From Schoenoplectus triqueter (Eukaryota > Streptophyta > Magnoliopsida > Poales > Cyperaceae), in NCBI GenBank assembly GCA_964058805.1, contig CAXKVV010002168.1, positions 124,001-188,000 on the forward strand: 64,000 bases of DNA. The letters run 5' to 3'. This document shows positions 25,915 to 38,695 of the stretch, piece by piece. The notes under the pieces are model-generated. The model had not been told where the DNA came from and did no database searches. It saw only the letters and a list, made by a program, of their open reading frames with translations. Position 1 is the stretch's first letter, and each line of letters opens with the position of its first letter. Both the position numbers and the translations under genes were made by a program.

Positions 25915-25919
25915 GTACT
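25915..25919. repeat. Target-site duplication of element B (left)
   Basis: GTACT precedes the LTR start TGTTTACCC at 25920 and recurs at 51708-51712. Joining the flanks recreates the gag sequence that element B itself carries near 30960. Confidence 0.96.
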
Positions 25920-28900
25920 TGTTTACCCTTAAAAAATTTCAAGGATGAATAGATGAATAAATGAAAATAAATTGATGATTAATGATAAATCATAAGAAGA
26001 AGGAGAGAAAGCAATGAAAGATGGCCCACTGATCAGAAGAGGTCGCTGCCTAACCCCGGAACAAATCCATTAGTCCCACAATGGAATGCTGGGCATGAAG
26101 TGAAGAGTATAAATACCCCACTATTCTCTATCCACTCAGCATGAGTGACAGCTGAGAGGATCGAGGGAGAGAGGAGATCTCTCGGGTGTCACCATGTGAT
26201 TATATCTTTTCTGACAAGTGGGACCCACATGGCAGTCCCTTATGAGCAGCTCCAATGACATGGACCTAGTCTATTTTGTTAAGAAAACTAATCAACCCGG
26301 AACAGAGGTTAAGCATTAATCCCACAATGAAATATCAGGGTGAAAGACGAGGATATAAATACCCCACCATCTCCTACTCATTCGAGGTGGCTGACCTTCG
26401 GGAGATTTCAGAGAGAGAAAATCTCCTGATGGGTCAGCCATTTGATTATATTTTCTCTGACAAATGGGACCCACCTGGCAGCCCCTTGTAGATGAATTTA
26501 ACAACATAGCCTATCTGATGAGTCACCCATGTGACCATTTTTCACTGACAGGTGGACCCCACACCTCAGTGACCTATATTATAGGAGTCAGGGTTAAACC
26601 CTAAAATCTGCCCTTGGAGCTAACCCTAGAAAGGAGCTGAAGCAGTATAATCCCTATGCTATATGAAATGATGTCAATGCCAAGCTAGCATTTTGATGCA
26701 ACTAGTCATGAGAAATTCCAAATGTGATTTTGCTTTCAAGGCTGACCTGGTGCCAAAGCTGCGAGCAACCACCTAACCATGCTTTGATTTGTGTCAATTA
26801 CTGATAAGTAGTCAGTTCTTTGACCAAGTCACCCTCATGTTAAGGGATTGAAAGTCAATTTCACAAGACTGACCAGGTGCCAAAGCTGGGAGCAACCACC
26901 TGATCAAGTCTAGATTTGTATTAATTGTTGATAAGTAGTCAGCATTTGATCAGATCAAGCCCTAATGAATATCAATATAAGTCTAATTGGTATTTAGTTA
27001 GGGTGGTTTCTGCAAGAGAGAGATAATTGGCAGAGACACAGAGCTACAATTGAAATCAGGGATTAATTCAGAAGGAATAATAGGGTTTTATGGACAAAAG
27101 AATTTTTAATTCAGAGAAGGAAGGGTAAAAATGGAATTAAAAGTTACAGGGGTGATCATCATGATTTTAGGGATTTTTGGTGAAATTTTCATGATTTTTG
27201 GATAAGTGGAGCTATTAAAATAAATTCAGGGAGGATAAAAGCAGATTGAATAGATTAATCAAGGGCTGAGATTTGATCAAAGCAGTTCTAGGTACAATCT
27301 GGGGACAGAGACTCATCTGGGTGCAAACTGGGGATCCCAAACACATACACACAGAATCAGAGAAGAGAGAGGGTATGACACGTGGCAGCATCTCATTGGG
27401 CCACCTCATGCCACGTGTCAGCACCCCATTGGTCCACCTCAGCCAGGTGGGCCCCACCACTACACTGACCTGACATGTGGGTCCCACCAGCATGCCACGT
27501 GGCAGGCTATGACAGGTCCACCTCACCCCAATACAGGCCACACGGCACAACAAGGAAAGTCCACCTCACCCTCTCTGTGCCACATGGCACAATCACAGGA
27601 AGCCACCTCATTTAGCCTGTGCCACATGGAATAATACTACAGAGCCACCTCAGCATTGTTAATTAAATCATTAATGCTAAAGGGGAGTGCTTAACCTAGC
27701 AACCAATCATGACAAGCCAACTCAGCATGATTAATGATAATCTGTGAATTAATCAGTTAATAATCATCTCTGTAAGCCTAGACACAATAGACTTACAAGT
27801 GGGACCCTATTGTCAGGTTTATGAATCAGAGGCGCATAAGCCACTATGTGAACCAAACTCATTCAAATACAACTGGAATTTAAATAAAGGAGAAAGAAAG
27901 GAAAGGTGTACCTGGCTCATGCACATCATCCCTCTGACTGTGGACCCTACTCCGTTGCGGTTCACATGCGCCGAGGCCAACCCCTCCAGAGGCGCCTCCT
28001 TCTTCTCTTCTTCCTCTGCGTCTCTTTCTTCCGCGCGATTGCTCGAGAGGCGCCATGGATGAATAAGCTAGAGATGGCGCAATGATTCAAATTCCTTCAA
28101 TATAAAGATGCAGAACATTGATTAAAGCATGAAAAAGCTATGAATTTTGGAGATTACGAAAAGAACAGGGAAAATTAGTCTAAAACAGTTAGTAAGGTTG
28201 AAATTGGGATTGACCTTTGCAAGTTCACAGATGTGAAATTGATTATGCAAGTAGCTTCCTTTCACTAAGGCGACACTCTCCAGATGCAAAGATAATACCT
28301 TTTGAAGCTTTGCAATAGTATTCCACCAAGTCAATAACCGGGGGAAGAACAGTGAGCTCAAACTTGACAATGGAGTACACCAATAGTGCAAGAGACAGAC
28401 TAGATCAATTACTAGAGCTAAGAGGAAGCTGAAAGAGTTTGCAATTGAATGAATTGGTGAAAGAGTGATAGCAATGGTGATTGAGTGGAAAATCGGGCTT
28501 AAATGGAGAAATAGAAATTTTAAACTGTGTAAAGGCTCTTATAGTGGCTAGGAGGGGTCTCTGGTGATTGCCAAGTGTGGAGAAGGTTCTAGAATGATCC
28601 AAAAGTGAGTGAAGGCCGGTTAAGTCAAGAAAATGGCAAGAGGGTAAATATGAAAATGTGTGTAACTAACTCAAACGGCCTAGCTGCCAAAGGTTAACTC
28701 AATTGAGTAATTAGAAAGCACAAATACATCCCAACCATTGATCTAAACTGAACCAAAGGTGGAGATTGAACCCAAACCGTGATCCAAGTGCTAATGGTCC
28801 AACCAATCACCATTTAGCAAATTACACACTCTTAGCCTATATAAACTGAATTGGAGAACACAGAAAGGGTCTCTGGGAGAAGCTAGAATATCTTGACAGT

Positions 28901-29674
28901 TGAGAGAGAAAGCCAATTGATAGCCAGCAAGGAAGAATCAAGAAAGAACAAGAAAGCAATTGGATTAATTGATAGTAGACTTAGTCTCTCAATTCAATTC
29001 ATTTTGCAGCTTCTAGGAGATTCAATCATCATCTGCAAGCTTGATTAGGTACTGTTATGAAATTCAAAGTGTATTTGAGAATGATTTTGTAGAATTGTAT
29101 AATAAGCTTGACTCTTGCATTGAACCGCATAAAAATTCTCTATTTTTTCATTTGATTCAAATATTATAACATTGATTCTGATGCTTTCTTTGCATTTCTG
29201 CTTTTCAATTTTTATTCTCTCAATCAAATTTCATGAATTACCAGTATTATATTCAAATAAGTCATGAATTTCATATAGATAAAGATTTGAGCTTTTCGGT
29301 TCAAGGTTTCATGTAATTGTCTTGATCTCCTTCTGCATTTTCATTATGTTATTTAATTGAATTGGTAGTAGAGTTCTATAACTCTCTCATTTCACTGATC
29401 CGGGCCGACGATCTGTTCAATCTTGAATCGATAGAAGGATAGCTTAATCCTCTCGATTCTGTAGCTTAAATGATAATTTGGAAACATACGATCCATTCAA
29501 GATACAAGGAAGCACCATAATTGAAGGTTAATTAGCGTATAACGATTAAAACAAATATGGTCGGTACCATACCAGGCGACATCGAGACCAATTGGGATGT
29601 ATACAACGAATTCAGAAAGAACCAAACTTGCAAACATGATTAGAATGCATAGGCGATCAATAATGGAAGGTTAA
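25920..29674 (+). repeat. 5' LTR fragment of element B (first 3.75 kb)
   Basis: The fragment matches 44347-48100 of the 3' LTR, with about two dozen differences by eye (near 0.6%). It ends at ggaaggttaa, where the 3' LTR continues for another 3.6 kb. Here it joins gag directly, with two or three bases of shared sequence at the break. The deletion removed the LTR end, PBS, leader and first codons of gag. Promoter-like motifs of the 3' LTR are repeated here (TATAAATA at 26108 and 26354, TATATAAA at 28838, G-boxes at 27377-27503). Confidence 0.95.
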
Positions 29675-31313
29675 ACTATTCATGTTCTTTGGGACCATCC
29701 CACAAGAACTGACTGTCTATGGCCCAGCTCCAGTGGCCGCCTTCACTCCCGCAACCGTCCAGATCTCCATTCCGGACGAGGAGGAAGAATTGATCACCCT
29801 GACTCCCAAGGGGATCTCGAACAACGTCATGGCCTCTCCTACTACCTCCCCAAAGAGGAGAAGGCGACCGTCTAAAAAGACAGCCCCAAAGGCAGCAGCC
29901 CAAACTGCCCGTGACTCTCAAGTGTCCAGGAAGAGGGCCCTGGATGCATACCAGAATCAGCTGGTGGCTAGGCCAGCTATCCCAGTCTCTAACAAATTCA
30001 CAGCACTCCGCATAGTGGCCAAGAACTCGGCCACAGGCCAGCTCCGTCAGGCATGGGAGGTGCCTAAGCCCACACCTCGCCCAACTCAAAGGCCTCAGCG
30101 CCGCCAGGATAAGTCTCAAATCCCTGCAGAAGCCATTTATAAGGCTCACAGGGCCCTCAAGCAGAGGAAGAGCGTCAAGAACGCTAGGTCGAGACGATAC
30201 GTCTCCCGCCCCGATCACTCTCAAGGCATGGCTCAGCCGCAAGCCATTGCCTCCACTCCGAACACAAGGAGGTCGATACCAAAGGCAACACCTAGCACCC
30301 AGCAGGTGTGGGTCCCGAAGGGTTCCCATCCAACAAAACCCCAGTCTCAAGCCCAGCCCAGCAAGGCCGGCAAATCCAACGCTCCGTCCGAGAGCGTATT
30401 CAACCGCTTAGGTCAAAAGAGTGTATTCAGCCGATTAGGCTCGAGAATACCACTCAATAACTTGAAAATAACTGCTCCTGACCAAACAAAGAAGAAGAGA
30501 AGAACTGCTCGTTATGAAGAGCACTTCTCAGTCAACACCATCAGTATAAGCTACGATACTGACCCAGATACTGATGGTGAGGTGAATATGGTCCAGGATG
30601 ACCAGTCCCCGCCTAATCAAGCTCACGTCACCAATACCAATAAAAATAATGGTAGAAAAGGGAGACCTCCCAAGAGAGTCAACCCCGAAGGCAATAGCAG
30701 GGAAGGGGAAGACCACAACGAAAACCCTGATTTCTTCGATAACGAAGATGAAGTTGAAACACGTCCCGAGATGCCCATCGATGAAATAGAAATATTAAAA
30801 GGCCACATTGAGGCACGGGACGAAGAGCTGATTAGGCAACGGGAGCTAATCGCTACCATGCTGAAGCAGAATGAAGAATTGATTAAGGCGGTCAAATCAT
30901 TGCAAGAATCACAAGACGCCAATTTCAAAGCTGGTAGCTCCCGTCAAGAAGGGGTCCACAGTACCAAAAGCAATCATAAGGGAAAACAACCTGTCGATTC
31001 TAAACCCCATCCACATAGAACAATAGATGTGGAGGCTGAACCAACGGGAATATCCCGGAAAGAGATTCAAGCCATGATTGCCCAACAAATGCAGATAGCT
31101 GGAGGTGAATACGCTATCCCTCCCGTCAAAAACTGTGGACATCCATACCCTGCCATATACGACTTGGAAGAATATCCTAAAGGGTATGTGATCCCTCGCT
31201 TCAGGACCTTCTCAGGGGAAGGCAATAAAGACCTGAACCCCGAACAACACCTGGCCCACTTTGTAGCCTCGTGCGGTAACACGGGCGGCAATGATGCACT
31301 GTTGTTAAGATAA
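29675..31313 (+). pseudogene. gag: Element B gag, N-terminal part (start deleted, premature stop)
   Basis: The frame begins with FMFFGTIPQELTVYGPAPV. This corresponds to residue 25 onward of the gag of A (ATG at 53065), so the true start is lost. The first 250 residues are very basic and Pro/Ala/Gln-rich (SPKRRRRPSKKTAPKAAAQ), with a short repeated motif SVFNRLGQKSVFSRLGSR. An acidic and coiled part follows (IEARDEELIRQRELIATML), and then the beginning of the capsid domain (MIAQQMQIAGGEYAIPPV). A TAA at 31311-31313 replaces the CAA present in A. The frame then continues unchanged downstream. Confidence 0.9.
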
Positions 31314-34300
31314 TTCCCTCAAAGCCTAGTGGGAACCGCTTTCCAATGGTATTATTCATTAGAAAACAACAGCATCAGGACCTGGGACGAGATGGCAGAC
31401 TCGTTCAGGGCGCGATTTGTCATGGTGTCTGACAAGATAAACATAGCCGATCTGGCAAGCACTAAACCCAAGAAAGGGGAGTCAATGACAGATTTTATCA
31501 ATAGATGGCGGAACCTCAGCATCAAATGCGACCGCACATTAACTGAAGATGAGGCCGTCAACCTAATCATGAAGAACATTGACGGGTGGATGGGCATGCT
31601 TCTTGGTGTGACAAAGGTTAACACATTCAAAGACTTGCTCAGATCGGTATCCAATATGGAAAGGATGTCACCGCACACCATGCCGAACTTCATGAATAAT
31701 AGGCCGCAACGAGGGGCCCGAGCTGAAACCAAAGTGGCATTCACCTCACTAAAAGATAAGATGGTCGCTAACACAGACACCCAAGGCGGCAGCAGTGGCA
31801 CAAATGGCAACAATTACAATAAGGGACCCAGGCCCAATCCAGGAGGGAGTTCACGGAGTTTTGAATCTCTCAAACAAAAGAAATCTAAACCGTACTCCTT
31901 CAGGAGAGATAAAGTTGCCCAAATCTTCAGAGGGGCACTGAAGAACGGTCTAACCCTGCCGGCCAGTAAACGCCCGGAAGATGCCGATAAATCGGACGAA
32001 CCCAACTTTTGCCCATACCACAGAATAATATGGCACTCAATTGAAGATTGCTGGGTCTTCAAAGATTGGGTCGAGAAAGCATATAAAAACGGTGAAATTA
32101 CTTTACCTAAAGGGTTCTTGCAAAGCCCATCAGCCCATGAACAGGCCAACACGATCTCTCATGAGGAAGAGAAAGTCCCGGGCCAGTCATGCGAAGAACA
32201 AGAAGAACAATGGACTACGCACTTATCGAAGAAATCGATTAAAATGCTTAAAGCCCTTAAGAAAGAACCTGGCATGAAATGGAAAGACGATATCACGCCA
32301 GTGGTCCCACCAAAACCTAGGGTATATTATAAGGTGGACCAGAGCCAAAACCAGGTTCTTAAGAAAAGAAAGAAGCATAGAAGCAACAGGTCCAAAAAGA
32401 GCAAGATTGAAGAGTATGAGCAGGGCAGTCCCGAGGCGATCACCCTTCAACATTTCATCTCCAAAGAAGACTGGGAGAAGCTAACCCTAGGTCAGAAGAA
32501 AGAAGATGCAGATGAAGAAATAAATAAAGAAGAAAGCGAAGAAATCTGGGGTGCTTCGTGCAACATGGTATATTCTTCTCGCGACGAAGATATGCCAACA
32601 TTAGAGGAGATGTTCTTCCCAAATGATGAAGGGAAAGCAAGCACCTCTGGGACCAAGAACGAAGAATGTAAAGCCGTGCTCCGGTCCGGGACTTACATAC
32701 CTGAGAGACAAGCTCCCAAGGATTCCGATAAAGGAAAAGACAAGGCCCAGAATAAAGGTAAAGAGGCTGAGAACCCAAGCAAGAACCCAGAAAAGACCCG
32801 GTCGACGGGCGAAGAATACAATGTGTTGGCACATCTGCGTAAGATCCCAGCGCTATTAAGCATATTTGACGCATTGATGATGTCACAAGATCTAAGGGAG
32901 GTACTAATCCAGGCCTTGCAAGATCCTGAGAAGTACAAGTCGTACTTCATAGAGCAAAATATGCAAGAAGCCCTATTCACCGCCAAGCGGGCCGCCTGTA
33001 TAAATTTCACGGACGATGACCTCCTAATAGGCACCGTCGACCACAATCGCCCGCTATACATTACCGGAAACTGCGGAGGGCAAAAGATTGGCCGCATTTT
33101 GGTCGACGCAGGGTCTTCGATCAATATTATGCCGCTTAAAACCCTAAAGACCATCACCTTAGATGTGAAGAACCTATCTGATGAAAAGGTGATTATTCAT
33201 GGCTTCAATCAAAACTCCCAAAAGGCCCTGGGAGCTATAACTTTGAACCTGCAATGCGGAAGCCTAAAAGCGCCTACTAAATTCTATGTCATTGACGCTG
33301 AAACCTCTTATCGGGCGTTGCTGGGTCGCCCGTGGCTTCATAGTAATCAGGTCATACCCTCTACTCTGCACCAATGCCTGAAATATATCGAGAATGGTAA
33401 GCAAAAGAGAATTGACGGAGATGTCAAGCCATTCGGGGTGCATGAGGTTAAATTCAATGACGCCCAATATTTTCTGCCTAAATCCGCCGTGGTGCCGAGC
33501 CGGCCAATGACAAAAGTAGGTCAGAAACCCTTCAACAAAGGCCCTAAATTTGATACCTCATCTGGAGAAGAAGAAGAGGTCAAATTTAATATCAAACCCC
33601 GAGGTACTCGAGCCCAAAGACCCGGAAGAAAGTCGGGTGAAGAAGCAACCTTCCGCTTCAAACAGGTGGCTGCGTATAAGGCCCAAATAAAGCCGAGCGA
33701 AATCAAGTCAAGTGATTCTGAAGAGGAGGTCATTTTCAATTTTAAGCCTGCCAACACTCCTCAAATTCAGATCATAGAGGCAACTTCGGGAGAAGACTCC
33801 GAAGATTCTAACAACTCGGGCAATACCACCTCGGGAGAAGAATCTGGCCATGATCGTCAACCCTGGGAAGAGGAGTCTGACGAAGAGATCATTTATCACA
33901 TCCTCAAGAAGCCATATAAAGGGCCCGAGACAGACAATGAAAGTGAGGAGTCATATATGATCAACACGGGACCCGGTAGCGGAAGGGATAACCCGGTTAG
34001 GCCGAGGCCTATAAATGAAGAACGCTCATGGCGGGAGAATTTCGAAGGTCGCGTCTGGAATGCGATCGATGAAATAAGACACCAGGTTGAAAATAATAGA
34101 AGAGAGGTGTCTGAACAATGGGAAGTGATGCAGGATATCAAGGTGCAACACAATGAAATCATGATAATGATTGAAAACCTGCAAACCGCGATCTATAACT
34201 CCGAGCTACTCAAAGAAATGACGAGCGAACCCCGTTCCGGGACCCCTGAAAGACAAACACCCGATAGCGGCAAACGGGTAATTGTCATAGTAGATGAATC

Positions 34301-35318
34301 AAAGGGGGAAGAAATGAAAGCTAAGCAACCAACCGTCATGCAAACCCTCAAGGTCAAGAAGAGTAAACCATACTCTTTCCTGAAAAATAAAACAGCTCGA
34401 ATATTTGAGCAGGCCCTAAAGAGCGGATTAACACTTCCCGTTTGCAAAAGACCCGCAGACATAGAAAGAGCCGGTGAAGGTGAATTCTGCCCTTATCATC
34501 GCATATTGGGCCATACAATTGAAGAATGTTGGGTATTCAAAGACCTTATAGAAGAAGGGCACAGAAACGGGACGATCCAACTCCCAAAGAGATTTCAACA
34601 AGACCCAGCTCCGCATAACTTGAATAACAAAGGCAAAGGGGTGGCTTATACGATCTCGCATACTCCCGTACCTAGCAAACCTAAGGTTGCGAGATGTAAG
34701 CCGATCAAAGAAATCTACCGCTCCAACTCAGTCATGAACATTGAGATAGAAGAAGAGATGGCAGCGCTAGAGATTACTGTGGTTCCCGAAAGGCATTTTA
34801 AAGACCTTATACCAAGGGAAGTGAACCACATTCAAACCCTAAAGACCTTTGTTGTGCCGGCAAAGGTAGAGCGCATTAAAGGGAAAACTATCATCCACAA
34901 GGCTATAATTTTCTATCAGAGCGATTCAACCCAGTCTCTGAAGAACCCTGACCATAACACTTGGAAGAAGTGGGTGATGGAACAAGAATTGGAGAATGCA
35001 ACGGGCGATAACGCTGCATCTCATCCCTTTGGAAAGGAGCTATATAAATTGGCAAAAAGGGCAAAATGTCTGAGAGACATATCCAAGGCCGAGGCCAAGC
35101 GCTTTGATGAACTCTGGAATGGCGGCCAGAATAAAGTCCTGGGCCTGGATGGCAAAATAAAATACACCCGGGGATTAGGGTATAACTGCGATGACGCAAC
35201 ATGCTTCGAGGGGTCTCTCAACGAGTACCGTATGGAAGAGAGCTGCTGCATGACTTCTGTTGAAATGCCAGGTGATAAAACAGAAGAGGACAATACCCCG
35301 GTCCTGAAAATGCTTTGA
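31314..35318 (+). pseudogene. gag-pol: Element B gag C-terminal part, protease and linker
   Basis: About 1,330 codons are open after the TAA at 31313. They hold the rest of the capsid domain (FQWYYSLENNSIRTWDEMAD) and a first CPYH module near 32008. In that module the Gly of the usual RxxGH is replaced by Trp (RIIWHSIEDCW). The protease follows (ILVDAGSSINIMP near 33100; ALLGRPWLHS). Next come acidic repeats (SSGEEEEVKFNIKP, then DSEEEVIFNFKPAN) and a second CPYH module near 34485 (FCPYHRILGHTIEECWVFKD). A 1-bp loss in the A-run near 35308, relative to element A, shifts the frame and gives the stop at 35316-35318. Confidence 0.92.
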
Positions 35319-35848
35319 AGCAGCTAGAAAAGGAACCTAACACGGTCGATGAGTTAGCGGAAATTAATTTGGGGACAGAAGAAGACCCACGACCAACTTT
35401 CATAAGCGCGTCTTTGCCGGAAGAGGTGGCTGACAGGTTGAAGACGTTCCTTAAAAGCTACATGGACTGCTTCGCTTGGAGTTATAAAGAAATGCCTGGA
35501 TTAGATCCCAACGTGGCGGTCCATTACCTAAAAATTGATCCAACCTTCAAGCCGATTAAACAAGCGCCGAGGCGAATGAGAATAGAACTCGAAGAGAAGG
35601 TCGTGGAGGAGACAAAGAAACTCATCGACGCTGGCTTCATACGGGAAGAAGAAACGCCAGAATGGGTGGCTAGCATTGTCCCGGTTAAAAAGAAAAATGG
35701 GCAGATCCGCATTTGTGTGGACTTTCGGGACTTGAACAAGGCGTGCCCTAAAGATGATTTCCCGCTCCCAGTAACCGAAATTATAATAGACCATACATCC
35801 TCCTATGAAGTCTTCTCCTTCATGGACGGTTATGCGGGCTATAATTAA
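35315..35848 (+). pseudogene. pol: Element B RT, N-terminal part
   Basis: The frame encodes the region before RT and the first RT motifs, including FKPIKQAPRRMRIELEEK, KKKNGQIRICVDFRDLNKAC and SFMDGYAGYN. It then meets a TAA (35846-35848) in place of the CAA codon of A. The Met used as a nominal start lies at the frameshift and is not a real initiation site. Confidence 0.9.
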
Positions 35849-38695
35849 ATTAAAATGGCGCCAGAAGATGAGAGACACACGGCATTCCGCACGCCGATTG
35901 GCATATATTGTTACAAAGTCATGCCGTTTGGACTCAAAAATGCGGGTGCCACTTACCAACGGGCGATGACGAAGATATTCGACGATCTGATCCACAAGAT
36001 AGTAGAATGCTATGTGGACGACCTAGTCATCGAAGCCATGTCATATGAAGAACACCTCCAATATCTTGAGGTCGTTTTCAACCGCCTGAGAGAACATGCG
36101 CTCAAATTAAACCCGTTGAAATGCGCATTCATGGTATCTTCTGGTAAATTTCTGGGGTTTGTGGTACGCCACAGAGGGATCGAAATAGACCCGGGCAAGA
36201 TCAAAGCAATAACCGAACTATCCCCGCCGAAGAATTTAAAACAATTGCGATCTTTGCAAGGACAATTGGCGTACATCAGGCGGTTTATAGCCAATCTATC
36301 GGGTAAAATCCAACCCTTCACCCGGCTAACTAAGAAGAATATCCCGTTTAAGTGGGATGGCGAGTGCCAGCGAGCCTTTGAAGAAATCAAGGCCTATCTA
36401 CTTAACCCTCCAGTGTTGGCGGCGCCCATACCCGGGAAGGAGCTTATCCTATATACGACCGCCCTAGATGGATCCTTGGGAGCCCTATTGGCCCAAGAAA
36501 ACCAGGATGGTAATCAAAATGCGCTATATTACTTAAGTCGCATGATGGTAGGGGCAGAACACGGGTATTCACCGATCGAGAAGCATTGTTTAGCCCTAAT
36601 TTTCGCGGTGAAGAAATTGAGACACTACATGTTAGCCCATAAAATCATATTAATATCCAAGGTGGACCCTCTCAAGTATCTGATGACTCGGCCAATGCTG
36701 ACGGGGAGGCTGGCCAAGTGGGCTATCATTCTCACCGAGTTTGACATCACTTATACACCGCAAAAGGCGATCAAGGGGCAGGCGCTAGCAGATTTCCTGG
36801 CTGCACATCCGATTCAAGATGACTCCCCATTAAAATGTGACTTTCCCGACGAGGAAACTCTACATGTTGAAGAAGGAGACCCTATATGGGAGTTGTACTT
36901 TGATGGTGCTTCGTCAATCAAGCCAATCATGGGCCCAGGAGTCCCAACTGTGCGAGCTGGCGCAGGACTAGTCTTCGTAACTCCGGAAGGCGGGATAATA
37001 CGACATTCTCTGGCTTTAACCGAACCATGCACGAATAATGAAGCAGAGTATGAGGCACTTATCGCCAGACTAGAGCTATCACTGGAGCTGAAAATCAAGG
37101 CTGTGCGTATCTTTGGGGATTCACAACTGATAATAAATCAAATAATTGGCGAATATAAGGTTTTAAAGCCGGAACTAATACAATATCACCAAAAGGCCAT
37201 GGAATTAATGAAGAAAATCCCGTACGTGTCCATCGAGAAGGTCACGAGGGCCGTGAACGGTGAAGCAGATGCATTGGCCAAACTCGCCAAGGAGCTGGGT
37301 GAACCAACAGAGCCAGAAATCCACATCATTGTCCGCAATAGGAGGCCATTATCATTGTGTCAAACAACAGATGAGGCGAATAATGAAAATGCTGGGCTAG
37401 GAAAGATAGAATGCCAAGAGACAATGATAACTGAAGAAGACGATGATTGGAGACAGCCGTTCATTGAATATTTCCGGCATGGCACCCTCCCCAAAGATAA
37501 AAGGATAGCTGATCAACTAAGAAGACGGGTACTACGGTATGCATATGTGGGCAATACGCTATACCGTAGGTCTTACGATCAACTATGGCTAAGATGCGTA
37601 TCAGGGCCTGAAGCCGGGCAGGTTATGAAAGAAGTTCATTCCGGGCTATGCGGAGCACATCAGTCTGGGCCAAAAATGAAATTGAAGATCAAGCGAATGG
37701 GGTATTATTGGCCCACGATGGTGGCAGATTGTGAAGAGCACGCGAAGAAGTGCCGCATGTGCCAGATACATGGCCCTTTTATACATCAAGCGCCAAACCC
37801 GTTGCACCCCACGGTAGCATCCTGGCCATTTAATATGTGGGGCACAGATATAGTGGGGCCCATAGACCCTCCTACGTCGAGAGGTCACCGGTTCATCCTG
37901 GCGGCGACAGATTACTTTACAAAATGGGCCGAGGCCGTCCCGCTTAAAGAAGTCAAAGCATCCGATGTGGTTAAGTTCTTCAAGACGCACATCCTCTACC
38001 GATTCGGCACACCACAACGAATAATATCTGATAATGGAACGGCCTTCAAGAGCTCCAAAGTCTATGCCCTGGCGGAGCAATTCAATATTGACTGGAGATT
38101 CTCGTCCATTTATAATCCGAGAGCCAACGGCCTGGCCGAAGCCTTTAATAAGACCCTAATAAATATCATGAAGAAGACCGTGGACGGCAACCAACGAGAC
38201 TGGGATAATCGTCTACAGGAGGCATTATGGGCTTATCGGACCACATACCGAACGCCTACGCAAGCTACCCCGTATTCTCTGGCTTTTGGGGTTGAAGCCG
38301 TCCTCCCTCTTGAGGTGGAATTACCATCATTGCGGGTGGCTATGCAAAATGATATGACCATGGATGAATGCCAACAACTCAGATTGGACGAGTTGGATGC
38401 CATGGACGAAAAGAGACTGATAGCCCAGCAGAACCTTGAAATATATCAGGCAAAAATGGCAAGGGCATATGACAAAATGGCGCGAGTCAGGGCATTTTAA
38501 CAAGGAGAGCTTGTTCTTGTCCTTAAGAGGCCGATCATTGGCCGGCACATCGGCCCAAAATTCTCTCCGAATTGGGAAGGGCCATATGTAATTAAGAAGG
38601 TATACGGGGGCGGCGCATACCAACTCATAGACCATGAAGGTGAAAGGCCCATGCCACCGATTAATGGGCGATATCTGAAGAAGTACTACACATAG
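35849..38695 (+). pseudogene. pol: Element B pol: RT C-terminal half, RNase H, aRNase H, integrase
   Basis: The segment continues RT with IKMAPEDERHTAFRTPIG and the catalytic ECYVDDLVIEAM near 36010. Ty3-type RNase H (YTTALDGSLGALLAQ) and the Tat aRNase H (YFDGASS, NNEAEYEAL, FGDSQLI, NGEADALAK) follow. Integrase has the core acids GTDIVGP, ISDNGTAF and GLAEAFNKT. A third CAA-to-TAA change (38498-38500) interrupts the integrase C-terminus just after KMARVRAF. The frame resumes with GELVLVLKRP and NWEGPYVI and ends at the natural TAG 38693-38695. All catalytic residues are present. The small 41-base loss of A is not shared here. Confidence 0.93.

Larger units (their letters stand above)
23352..25919 (-). 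pseudogene. gag-pol: Element A gag (C-terminal) and protease segment
   Basis: The open stretch runs between the two nested insertions. It contains the Retrotrans_gag capsid domain (AFQWYYSLENNSIRTWDEM, then FINRWRNLNIKCDRTLTEDE) and a zinc-knuckle-like module NFCPYHRVLGHSIEDCWVLK at about 24880-24790. A basic/acidic spacer and the aspartic protease follow, with active site LVDAGSSINIMP near 23780 and ALLGRPWLHS. The open frame really continues to the B insertion at 25919, where the last shared codons encode STKSNHKGKQPVDSKP. Its 3' end is the Athila junction, not a natural stop. The N-terminal part of the same gag lies at 51713-53065. Confidence 0.92.

Noticed and set aside
32455..32886. Minus-strand frames opposite gag-pol of B (for example 143 and 154 codons)
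   Set aside because: Shadows of the real coding strand, mirrored in A opposite its own gag.
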